A program made the translations under genes and the position numbers. From the NCBI GenBank assembly GCA_050747525.1, contig JBOGOC010000020.1:1-9357 (forward strand): a DNA stretch of 9,357 bases, given 5' to 3'. Below the pieces are notes generated by a model that did not search any database, was not told the DNA's origin, and saw nothing but the letters and a program-made list of their open reading frames with translations. Of this stretch, positions 1-5,413 are shown one piece after another. The number at the start of each line of letters is the position of its first letter. Position 1 is the stretch's first letter. The stretch comes from JBOGOC01 sp050747525. Its GTDB lineage: Bacteria > Acidobacteriota > Polarisedimenticolia > JACPZX01 > DASXTC01.

Positions 1-628
1 GAATCTTGTCCGACGCCTGGTAACCGCTCACGTACTGGAACACGCCCGGGTCGTCGAAGTTCTTGCGCGACTTGGTGTCGATTCCCACCAGGTAGGCGTT
101 GTTCGGGATGTAGTCGATGATCCGCCCACCGCGCGACTCCACCGTCTGCCTCATCGCCAGAGAACCCTGCGACGCGACGCTTGGTGTCACCTGCACGATG
201 TAGTAGCCGCGGCGGCCCGGCTGGATCGAAATCTTCAAGTCCGCAGGCAGAGTCTCGCGGACCTTCGACTTGTTCACGCGAATCGAGCCCTTGTCCTGCG
301 GAAGCAGCAACACGTCGGACGCACCCAGCTCGGACCTCTTCACCTGGCCGTAAGGCGCCAAGCCCAGTCCGTCCACGCCGTACTGCCACCATTCAGGCCT
401 CGCATGCGTCGTCCTCCTCGTCTTATCGAGGAAGCGCAGCTCGGCTTCGAGCATTCCCGGCTCTCGCCCATCTCGCGAACCAGGCGTGATCACGGTCGTG
501 GTGTCTTTCTTCGACGCGCGATCGGCCGGTGCACCGATGAGGAGCGTCACGGGGATCACGAGCAGGCCGGCAAGCGCCAGCAGCCCGAGATTCCTCCATG
601 AGACGACTCTGGTGTGGCTATTCAACAT
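1..628 (-). CDS. Exported protein with subtilisin-like (S8) peptidase pro-region, N-terminal part only
   Basis: The frame stays open from an ATG at 628 to the left edge, giving 209 residues, so the C-terminus lies outside. Residues 14-32 form a hydrophobic segment after Arg7 and Arg12, which fits a signal peptide or membrane anchor and implies export. A charged linker follows. Residues 141-182 then carry GYYIVQV, a Gln/Arg-rich stretch, GGRIIDYIPNNAYLVGID. This pattern is typical of the pro-region (inhibitor I9-like or fervidolysin-type) found before the catalytic domain of secreted S8 serine peptidases. No Asp/His/Ser catalytic motif is reached before the edge, so peptidase identity is inferred from the pro-region only. 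Seven G residues 6 bases before the ATG may serve as the ribosome site. Of the first 40 codons 8 end in A/T, against 3 of 40 in thiG, so codon use is somewhat different from the rest. It could instead be another secreted protein with the same N-terminal domain. Confidence 0.72.
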   Translation of the reverse strand, partial: MLNSHTRVVSWRNLGLLALAGLLVIPVTLLIGAPADRASKKDTTTVITPGSRDGREPGMLEAELRFLDKTRRTTHARPEWWQYGVDGLGLAPYGQVKRSELGASDVLLLPQDKGSIRVNKSKVRETLPADLKISIQPGRRGYYIVQVTPSVASQGSLAMRQTVESRGGRIIDYIPNNAYLVGIDTKSRKNFDDPGVFQYVSGYQASDKI

Positions 629-683
629 GTGTTCCCCCCCAAGTGACAAACATGCGCCCGCTCTCGGCGGGCCGCGCGGAACT

Positions 684-716
684 AAAAAAGGAAAAAAGCG
701 CCTTCGTGCCGGGCGC
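684..716 (-). terminator. Intrinsic-terminator-like hairpin with two T runs
   Basis: Read on the minus strand, GCGCC (716-712) pairs with GGCGC (702-698) around a 9-base loop. TTTTTT (697-692), CC and TTTTTT (689-684) follow. The stem is short but all G/C, and the U tract is strong for so GC-rich a sequence. It lies 55 bases before the peptidase-like ATG. It can end the exporter transcript, end a small RNA starting near 925, or act as an attenuator in the peptidase leader. Confidence 0.55.
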
Positions 717-753
717 AAACGGACGACGAGACCCCCCAGTCATCGACTGCCGC

Positions 754-761
754 CACCTCCT
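754..761 (-). promoter_or_regulatory. Isolated strong Shine-Dalgarno sequence (AGGAGGTG)
   Basis: AGGAGGTG on the minus strand is an 8-base match to the usual 16S rRNA 3' end. It lies about 125 bases before the peptidase-like ATG and so does not serve that start. Ten bases after it an ATG (743) opens a 41-codon frame ending at 618, inside the start of the peptidase-like gene. It may drive a leader peptide, act as a ribosome standby site, or be chance in a G-rich sequence. Confidence 0.3.
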
Positions 762-930
762 GTAGATAGAGACGGATTTTGGGATGACACGTCACGGGTC
801 TGCCCCCAGCGGCCCCCCGGACGCAGGCTGTGGTTCGAATTTCGGCAAGGCAAGTGAAACGAACTGGACAAAACGCCCCCACTTCGCAGGTCCAGCACTC
901 GCGCTATGCGGAGAGTAGCGACTGCGCGGT

Positions 931-959
931 TAAATACGGTGTCTGGGGAGTGGCGTCAA
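931..959 (-). promoter_or_regulatory. Sigma70-like promoter reading toward the peptidase-like gene
   Basis: On the minus strand there is TTGACG at 959-954, a 17-base spacer, and TATTTA at 936-931. This is close to the TTGACA / TATAAT consensus at ideal spacing, in a region richer in A/T than the genes. Transcription would start near 925, about 300 bases before the peptidase-like ATG, so the transcript would have a long leader crossing the hairpin at 684-716. No start-site data are available. Confidence 0.5.
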
Positions 960-1008
960 GGAAAATCTTTACCGAGGCAGGAGCTAATATTTGTTTGCAC
1001 AACAGGCC

Positions 1009-1035
1009 CCCGGGCGGGAGCCGCCGCTCGCCGGG
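1009..1035 (-). other. Stem-loop just after the ABC permease stop
   Basis: On the minus strand, CCCGG (1035-1031) can pair with CCGGG (1013-1009). Inside it GAGC (1029-1026) pairs with GCTC (1021-1018) around a GGCG loop. It begins five bases after the permease stop codon. No T run follows, so it is not a standard intrinsic terminator; it could protect the 3' end of the exporter transcript. Confidence 0.3.
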
Positions 1036-1039
1036 TAAT

Positions 1040-2314
1040 CTACGACGCTCGGAGCCATCTGACCATCTCCGGGAGGGTCATCTTTTTCCCCGTCATGAGG
1101 ATGCCGACCCGAAAAATCCTGGAGACCATCCAGAAGACGATGGGGATGGTGACGGCCAGGATGGCCACTGAGAGGAGAACCTGAGGGAGCGGCGGGGGCT
1201 TCAGGGCAAGGCGCATCATCATGACGCTGGGCGAGAAGAAGGGGATCATCGACAGCCCGACGGAAAGGGCCCCATCCGGGCGGCGCACGACGGCCATGGT
1301 GACCACCAGGGGGAGGAGCTGCATCAGCAGGAGAGGGGTTTGGGTCTGCTGGGCCTCCAGCTCGGAGGTGCAGATGGCCCCTACCGCCGAGTACAGGGCC
1401 GCATAAAGGAAATAGCCCAGAAGGAAGTAGACCGTCAGGAACGCCAGCAGCGAGGGGGTCATGGCCTGCATCACCTGGCCCACCCCCGCTCCCCCCATCC
1501 CCTTCAGATAGAGGCCGATCCCCACAAGCATCCAGATGCCGAACTGGCTCAGGATGACCAGGCCCTGCCCCACGATCTTGCCCGTCATGAGCTGGAACGG
1601 GGTGACCGAGCTGACCAGCACCTCCATCACCCGGTTGGCCTTCTCCTCCAGCAATCCCCGGGACAGGGCCATTCCGGCCATGAGGGTGGTGGAGTACATG
1701 GCGATGGTGAAGAAGAGCGCGGTCATCCACTCCTGGAGAAAATCCCGATCCTGCACCGTGCCATCAGGGCTGATCTTGCGAACCTTCAGGTCCACCGGCC
1801 GGAGCAGTGCCTCGGTGTGACTCTCTGGAACGGACGCGTCGCGCAGCCGCTGGGCCATGACCGCCTTGATGAGCGCCCGCTCGATCCGCCGTACGGGCTG
1901 AAAATCCCCCACGTTCGTGGAGTAGTAGACCGGCTCCCCGGTTCCGTCGAGAAGGCCCGGCGGCAGCACCACCAGAGCCGCGTTCCCCTGCGCGGCGATC
2001 CCCTTCCCGGGTGGGGCTCCTTCCCTCACCTCCGTCCTCGACAGCCGGTAGCGCCGCTCACCGTTGCTCAGGAAATCGTTCTCACTGCTGCTGGCCAGCT
2101 CCTTGTCAAGAGGCTCGAAGAGGACCCCGGTCCCGTCGGCCAGCGCCACGTGCAGGGTCTCGTCGGACGCTGAGCGCGCCAGGAGGCCGGGAATGAACAT
2201 CATGGCCCCCATCAGCAGGGGGACCAGCACCGTGGACAGGGCAAAGGATCGCGTGCGGACCGACTCGACGTACTCGCGGCGGATGATGGCCAACATCCGG
2301 CTCAACCGTCTCAT
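1040..2314 (-). CDS. ABC-2 type transporter permease (NatB-like)
   Basis: This 424-residue inner-membrane permease of the ABC-2 (ABC2_membrane_3, NatB-type) family pairs with the ATPase encoded just upstream. One membrane segment lies near residues 25-45. A large, mostly hydrophilic domain of about 150 residues follows, probably extracytoplasmic, and then about five more segments between 197 and 398. The family motif EEKANRVMEVLVSSVTP (223-239) precedes GKIVGQG. The tail GILMTGKKMTLPEMVRWLR is typical of NatB-like proteins. The start is the ATG at 2314: its first four bases overlap the ATPase stop (ATGA), so translation is probably coupled, and MRRLSRMLAIIRREY is a usual N-terminus for the family. 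The frame extends upstream but only as an out-of-frame shadow of the ATPase. NatAB exports Na+ in Bacillus; the substrate here cannot be read from sequence and may be a drug, peptide or lipid. Confidence 0.93.
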   Translation of the reverse strand: MRRLSRMLAIIRREYVESVRTRSFALSTVLVPLLMGAMMFIPGLLARSASDETLHVALADGTGVLFEPLDKELASSSENDFLSNGERRYRLSRTEVREGAPPGKGIAAQGNAALVVLPPGLLDGTGEPVYYSTNVGDFQPVRRIERALIKAVMAQRLRDASVPESHTEALLRPVDLKVRKISPDGTVQDRDFLQEWMTALFFTIAMYSTTLMAGMALSRGLLEEKANRVMEVLVSSVTPFQLMTGKIVGQGLVILSQFGIWMLVGIGLYLKGMGGAGVGQVMQAMTPSLLAFLTVYFLLGYFLYAALYSAVGAICTSELEAQQTQTPLLLMQLLPLVVTMAVVRRPDGALSVGLSMIPFFSPSVMMMRLALKPPPLPQVLLSVAILAVTIPIVFWMVSRIFRVGILMTGKKMTLPEMVRWLRAS

Positions 2315-3231
2315 GAAGCCACCCGGAGCCGGGCGGCCGCCACCTGCTCGATGAAGATGTCGTGCAGCGACGGCTCCACCACCTCGAAGCGCCTGACGCG
2401 CACCGATCGCACCAGATCCGCCAGAAGCTGCTGGGGATCGGCGCCGTCCACCAGCCTGAGGTCCATGGACGAGCTGTAGCTGTTGAACGACGCCACGAGG
2501 GGGTGCGCGCGCACCTGCGCCTCGTCTCCGTCGAACGCCACCGCCACCGTGTTGCGCCCGTAGCTCCCCTTGATCGAGTCGACCGTCCCTTCCAGCACCT
2601 TGCGCCCGTCGCTGATGAGGCACAGCGCGTCGCACAGGCGCTCGGCCTGCTCCATCACGTGAGTGGAGAACACGATGGTCCGGCCCGCCCCCCGCAGCTC
2701 CACCATGATGTCCTTCAGAATCTGCGTGTTGAGGGGATCCAGCCCTGAGAACGGCTCGTCCAGGACGATCAGGTCGGGCTCGTGCAGGACAGTCGCGATG
2801 AACTGCACCTTCTGCTGCATCCCCTTGGACAGCTCCTGCACCTTCTTTGCCGCGCAGTCCGCGAGGTCCATGCGCGCCAGCCAGCGGCCCACGCGGGGAG
2901 ACGCCTCGCGGGCGGCCAGCCCCCGGATAGCGGCCATGAAGAGCAGGACGTCCATGACCCGCATCTTCGTGTAGAGGCCGCGCTCTTCCGGCATGTATCC
3001 GACCCGTGACGCCACGTCCGGTGAGGGGGCCTGCCCCAGGATTCGCACTTCACCGGCGTCAGGCTTGTAGATGTCGAGGGCGATGCGGATGGTGGTGGAC
3101 TTGCCCGCCCCGTTCGGGCCCAGGAGCCCGAACAGGCACCCCCGGGGGACCTCGAGATCCAGGCCCCCGACGGCCTGCCTGTCTCCGAAGCTCTTGTGAA
3201 TTCCTCGCATCGAGAGGGCCGGTTCGCGCAT
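2311..3231 (-). CDS. ABC transporter ATP-binding protein (NatA-like)
   Basis: The gene encodes 306 residues from the ATG at 3231 and is the cytoplasmic ATPase of the exporter. Walker A is GPNGAGKST (38-46). The Q-loop region reads YMPEERGLY with Glu in place of the usual Gln, as is common in NatA-like proteins. The signature is LSKGM followed by QQKVQ (134-143). Walker B is LIVLDEP (154-160), with SGLD as D-loop and His191 in FSTHVMEQ as the switch His. The last ~80 residues form the accessory C-terminal region of this subfamily, ending with EPSLHDIFIE. An in-frame ATG at 3243 would add four residues; neither start has a strong ribosome site, and an upstream GTG-type extension lacks family-like sequence. 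It overlaps the permease by 4 bases and diverges from the gene at 3299. Confidence 0.94.
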   Translation of the reverse strand: MREPALSMRGIHKSFGDRQAVGGLDLEVPRGCLFGLLGPNGAGKSTTIRIALDIYKPDAGEVRILGQAPSPDVASRVGYMPEERGLYTKMRVMDVLLFMAAIRGLAAREASPRVGRWLARMDLADCAAKKVQELSKGMQQKVQFIATVLHEPDLIVLDEPFSGLDPLNTQILKDIMVELRGAGRTIVFSTHVMEQAERLCDALCLISDGRKVLEGTVDSIKGSYGRNTVAVAFDGDEAQVRAHPLVASFNSYSSSMDLRLVDGADPQQLLADLVRSVRVRRFEVVEPSLHDIFIEQVAAARLRVAS

Positions 3232-3298
3232 GCCGCCGATCATACGCGCGGTGGGTCCGCCGGTTGATCCCGCCGGACGGTTTGATCCAGGATGAGGG
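3232..3298. promoter_or_regulatory. Divergent intergenic region with imperfect direct repeats
   Basis: The 67 bases lie between the divergent ATPase gene and the thiS-linked gene, so promoters for both must be here or reach into the coding ends. CGCCGG followed by TTGATCC occurs twice: 3258-3270 directly joined, and 3271-3288 with five bases between the parts. The TTGATCC copies are 18 bases apart, close to two helical turns, which could suit a regulator, but this is weak. There is no room for a thiamine riboswitch, and its CUGAGA core is absent. Confidence 0.3.
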
Positions 3299-3949
3299 GT
3301 GATCACCGGCTACAACACGGACGTCAAGCACGATGGGCTGGTTTTCCACGTCCAGACCGAGGACAAGGGGCTTTCCAACCCCACCATCGAGTCCCTCATC
3401 TATGCCGGGGGGAAGATCGTGGCGTCCCGGCAGTACTCCTACGCCTGGCTCGTGCGCCAGGGATACGACGAGAAGGTGGTCCAGGACCTTCTGGACTGCC
3501 AGCACCGCAAGATGATGAGGGACATCCACGGGGGGAAGTACAGCCCCGGCGGCCCCCCACCGTTCGGGGCCGGGCTCATCTCGGAGCGTGGGTTCGACGA
3601 GCTCGTCCTGGAGTTCCTGGGCGCCCATGCGATGGCGATGGGGCTCGAGATCGTGGTGACGGAGCCTCCCCTGCTTCGGGCGGGGGATCTGGCGGTCCTG
3701 GATCTCCTCGTCCGCAAGGCGGACGGCGGCGCACCCGAGCGCTCGGCCCATCTCACGGTGAAGGCCGTGATCGGCCCGGAAGGGAGCGCCCGCTCCATCA
3801 TCCTCTTCGAGGGGGCGGCGGACGCCGAGGGGAAGGCCAAAGCAGGCGTGGAGATCCCGCGCGATGCGGCCGGGGGGACGCTGGTCATCGAGGCGGCCGG
3901 CAGGAAAGGGGCTTCGGCCGAGGCCGCCTTCCAGATCGAAGGGTCATGA
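3299..3949 (+). CDS. Unrecognised protein coupled to thiS
   Basis: The gene encodes 216 residues. I do not recognise a named family. The N-terminal ~80 residues look like a defined domain: ITGYNTDVKHDG, FHVQTEDKG, NPTIESLIYAGGKIVASRQYSY. After a Gly/Pro-rich linker (about residues 78-90) the C-terminal half, from about residue 125, is rich in alternating hydrophobic residues, resembling a small beta-sandwich (Ig-like) domain. There is no signal peptide or membrane segment, so it is probably cytoplasmic. The GTG start at 3299 follows AGGAT at 3289-3293 and begins the conserved-looking ITGYNTDVKH block. The ATG at 3292 is in another frame and its product looks like shadow sequence. The gene shares ATGA with the thiS start, so the two are likely cotranslated. 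I assign no function; a link to thiazole synthesis is suggested by position only. Confidence 0.8.
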   Translation: MITGYNTDVKHDGLVFHVQTEDKGLSNPTIESLIYAGGKIVASRQYSYAWLVRQGYDEKVVQDLLDCQHRKMMRDIHGGKYSPGGPPPFGAGLISERGFDELVLEFLGAHAMAMGLEIVVTEPPLLRAGDLAVLDLLVRKADGGAPERSAHLTVKAVIGPEGSARSIILFEGAADAEGKAKAGVEIPRDAAGGTLVIEAAGRKGASAEAAFQIEGS

Positions 3950-4152
3950 GCATCACCATCAGGCTCAACGGCCAGGACAAAGAGGTCGAAGCGGGGCTCA
4001 CCCTGGACGAGCTGCTCCGCCGGCTCGAGCTGCCGGATCGGCGCGTGGCCGTGGAGCGGAACCTGCATGTCGTGCCCCGCGAGCGGTACGGGTCCACGCG
4101 GGTGGAAGCCGGCGACCGGCTCGAGATCGTCACCTTGGTGGGAGGCGGCTGA
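3946..4152 (+). CDS. thiS: Sulfur carrier protein ThiS
   Basis: This 68-residue ubiquitin-fold protein carries sulfur as a C-terminal thiocarboxylate for the thiazole ring of thiamine. It shows the family pattern: ITIRLNGQDKEVEAGLTLDELLRRL near the start, VAVERNLHVVPRERY in the middle, GDRLEIVTLVGGG at the end. The C-terminal Gly-Gly, which ThiF adenylates and which accepts sulfur, is intact and is followed at once by the stop. The ATG overlaps the stop of the preceding gene by four bases. GAAGGG sits very close (3938-3943), so coupling probably drives translation. thiG follows after one base. No thiF, thiH, thiO or thiE is in the window, so the partner enzymes must be encoded elsewhere. Confidence 0.95.
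   Translation: MSITIRLNGQDKEVEAGLTLDELLRRLELPDRRVAVERNLHVVPRERYGSTRVEAGDRLEIVTLVGGG
4140..4145 (+). promoter_or_regulatory. thiG ribosome binding site inside the thiS 3' end
   Basis: GGGAGG lies 8 bases before the thiG ATG and is formed by the last codons of thiS, including those for its C-terminal glycines. It decides the thiG start at 4154 rather than any upstream codon in the same frame. Confidence 0.7.
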
Positions 4153-4153
4153 G

Positions 4154-4924
4154 ATGAAGGGTGCGCTGACGATCGGCGGGCGCGAGTACGGCTCGCGCCT
4201 GATCGTGGGGACTGGCAAGTACGAGTCGTTCGACGTGATGCGCCGCGCTCACGAGGCCTCCGGCGCGCAGATGGTGACCGTGGCGGTGCGCCGCGTGAAC
4301 CTGGCCCAACGGGATGGATCTCTGCTGGACCACATCGACACGTCGCGCATCACGCTCCTCCCCAACACGGCCGGCTGCTACACGGCGGACGATGCCATCC
4401 GCACGGCGCGGCTCGGGCGCGAGGCGGGGCTGTCCAGCCTGGTGAAGCTGGAGGTGATCGGCGACGAGAAGACGCTGTTTCCCGACAACGAGGCCCTGCT
4501 GGAGGCCACGCGCGTCCTGGTGAAGGAAGGGTTCGTCGTGCTTCCCTACACGACCGACGACGTGGTCATGGCCAGGAAGCTGCGCGACGCCGGGGCGGCG
4601 GCCGTGATGCCGCTGGGCGCTCCCATCGGCTCCGGCCTGGGGCTGCGCAACCTGGTGAACCTGCGCCTCCTGCTGGAGGCGATCACCGACGTCCCGGTGA
4701 TCGTGGATGCCGGCGTGGGGACCGCTTCGGACGCCGCGCTGGCCCTGGAGACGGGATGCGACGGAGTCCTGATGAACACCGCCATCGCCGGCGCGAGAGA
4801 CCCCGTGGCGATGGCCTCCGCCATGAGGCACGCCGTGGAGGCGGGGCGACTGGCCTGGGAAGCGGGACGGATCCCGCGAAAGCTCTACGCCACCGCGTCG
4901 AGCCCGCTCGAAGGGCTCATCTGA
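4154..4924 (+). CDS. thiG: Thiazole synthase ThiG
   Basis: The gene encodes 256 residues, the usual full length. ThiG condenses 1-deoxy-D-xylulose 5-phosphate, dehydroglycine (iminoacetate) and ThiS-thiocarboxylate into the thiazole phosphate of thiamine. It is a cytoplasmic TIM barrel. Visible motifs are GTGKYESFD (19-27), LLPNTAGCYTA (68-78), LVKLEVIGDE with the Schiff-base Lys98, VMPLGAPIGSG (151-161, phosphate binding) and VDAGVGTASDAALALE. The C-terminus SSPLEGLI is typical. The frame is open 29 codons upstream, but that part runs through thiS. The ATG at 4154 has GGGAGG eight bases before it and gives the family's N-terminus. It is probably cotranscribed with the two upstream genes. Its last 8 bases overlap the 3' end of smpB on the other strand. 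Confidence 0.97.
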   Translation: MKGALTIGGREYGSRLIVGTGKYESFDVMRRAHEASGAQMVTVAVRRVNLAQRDGSLLDHIDTSRITLLPNTAGCYTADDAIRTARLGREAGLSSLVKLEVIGDEKTLFPDNEALLEATRVLVKEGFVVLPYTTDDVVMARKLRDAGAAAVMPLGAPIGSGLGLRNLVNLRLLLEAITDVPVIVDAGVGTASDAALALETGCDGVLMNTAIAGARDPVAMASAMRHAVEAGRLAWEAGRIPRKLYATASSPLEGLI

Positions 4925-5375
4925 TTCGCCGCTCGCGCACGGCCTGGTCGGCCTCGCGTTTGAGGTCCTTTTCCTTGAGCGCCGCGCGCTTGTCGTAGGT
5001 CTTCTTCCCGCGCGCCACGGCAATCTCCATCTTGATGTTGTTCCCCTTGAGGTAGAACTTCAGCGGGACCAGCGTCACGCCCCGGATCAGCTCCTTCTCC
5101 AGGCGCAGGATCTCCCGCTTGTGCAGCAGCAGTTTGCGCGGCCGCAGCGGCTCGTGGTTCATCCGGTTGCCGTGCGGATACGGGCCGATGTGGCAGTTGT
5201 ACACCCACAGCTCGCCTTCCTGCGTCCTGGCGTAGGCATCTTTCATGTTGCAGAGGCCCATGCGCAGAGACTTCACCTCGGTTCCGTGCAGGACCACTCC
5301 CGCCTCGATACGATCCAGGAAGATGTAGTTGAACGACGCCTGGCGATTGGTCGCGAGCGTCTTCTCGTAACCCAT
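4917..5375 (-). CDS. smpB: SsrA-binding protein SmpB
   Basis: This 152-residue protein binds tmRNA and delivers it to stalled ribosomes for trans-translation. The OB-fold N-terminus reads NRQASFNYIFLDRIEAGVVL, then GTEVKSLR and NMKDAYA. The central LRPRKLLLHKREI and NNIKMEIAVARGKKTYDKR lead into the basic tail KEKDLKREADQAVRERRIR, which in the family enters the decoding centre. The ATG at 5375 was chosen because GGAG lies five bases upstream and the length fits. A GTG at 5411 would add 12 residues unlike the family. The 3' end overlaps thiG tail to tail by 8 bases. sthA starts 38 bases away on the other strand. No tmRNA gene (ssrA) is seen in the window. Confidence 0.97.
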   Translation of the reverse strand: MGYEKTLATNRQASFNYIFLDRIEAGVVLHGTEVKSLRMGLCNMKDAYARTQEGELWVYNCHIGPYPHGNRMNHEPLRPRKLLLHKREILRLEKELIRGVTLVPLKFYLKGNNIKMEIAVARGKKTYDKRAALKEKDLKREADQAVRERRIR

Positions 5376-5413
5376 GTGCGCTCCGGGGACGGTCCCATCG
5401 AGGGGTTCCACCC
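5376..5413. promoter_or_regulatory. 38-base divergent gap between smpB and sthA
   Basis: This holds the smpB ribosome site (GGAG at 5381-5384, minus strand) and GAGGGG (5400-5405) before the sthA ATG. Two full promoters do not fit, so at least one must lie inside the opposite coding end and the two transcripts probably overlap at their 5' ends. I see no clear -35/-10 pair in the gap. Confidence 0.35.

Larger units (their letters stand above)
684..925 (-). ncRNA. Candidate small RNA or attenuated leader of about 240 nt
   Basis: The segment is bounded by the promoter at 931-959 and the terminator-like hairpin at 684-716, the layout expected of an independent small RNA or a riboswitch-type leader. 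It contains G-rich and C-rich blocks (for example 797-820) that could form structure, and the Shine-Dalgarno-like octamer at 754-761. I recognise no known RNA family in it. The call rests on the flanking signals only, so confidence is low. Confidence 0.25.
629..1039. other. Long intergenic region (411 bases) between ABC exporter and peptidase-like gene
   Basis: I find no convincing protein gene here. Both flanking genes read leftward, so it is downstream of the exporter operon and upstream of the peptidase-like gene. It is visibly richer in A/T than the genes, with runs at 684-697 and 986-997. The minus strand holds a hairpin just after the permease stop, a promoter at 931-959, a strong Shine-Dalgarno sequence at 754-761 and a terminator-like hairpin at 684-716, listed separately. 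I saw no match to the thiamine, cobalamin or cyclic-di-GMP-I riboswitch cores, and no signal recognition particle RNA core. Confidence 0.8.

Noticed and set aside
830..850. GGTTCGAAT at 832-840, resembling a tRNA T-loop
   Set aside because: The flanking bases do not form a 5-bp T stem, and no anticodon arm, D arm or acceptor stem is found around it on either strand.
682..882. 66-codon minus-strand open frame in the intergenic region
   Set aside because: Its end runs through the terminator T runs, its start lacks a ribosome site, and the product shows no recognisable feature.
830..1184. Two plus-strand open frames (830-1171 and 906-1184) starting in the intergenic region
   Set aside because: They run into the permease antisense and have Arg/Gly/Asp-rich low-complexity sequence with no family pattern.
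1340..2173. 277-codon plus-strand open frame opposite the ABC permease
   Set aside because: Antisense shadow; His/Arg/Gln-rich low-complexity product, no ribosome site or family motif.
2315..2635. 107-codon N-terminal extension of the permease frame
   Set aside because: It lies wholly within the ATPase gene in another frame, and the true family N-terminus begins at the ATG at 2314.
3232..3298. Thiamine pyrophosphate riboswitch upstream of the thiS-thiG transcript
   Set aside because: The gap is only 67 bases, and the CUGAGA core is missing.
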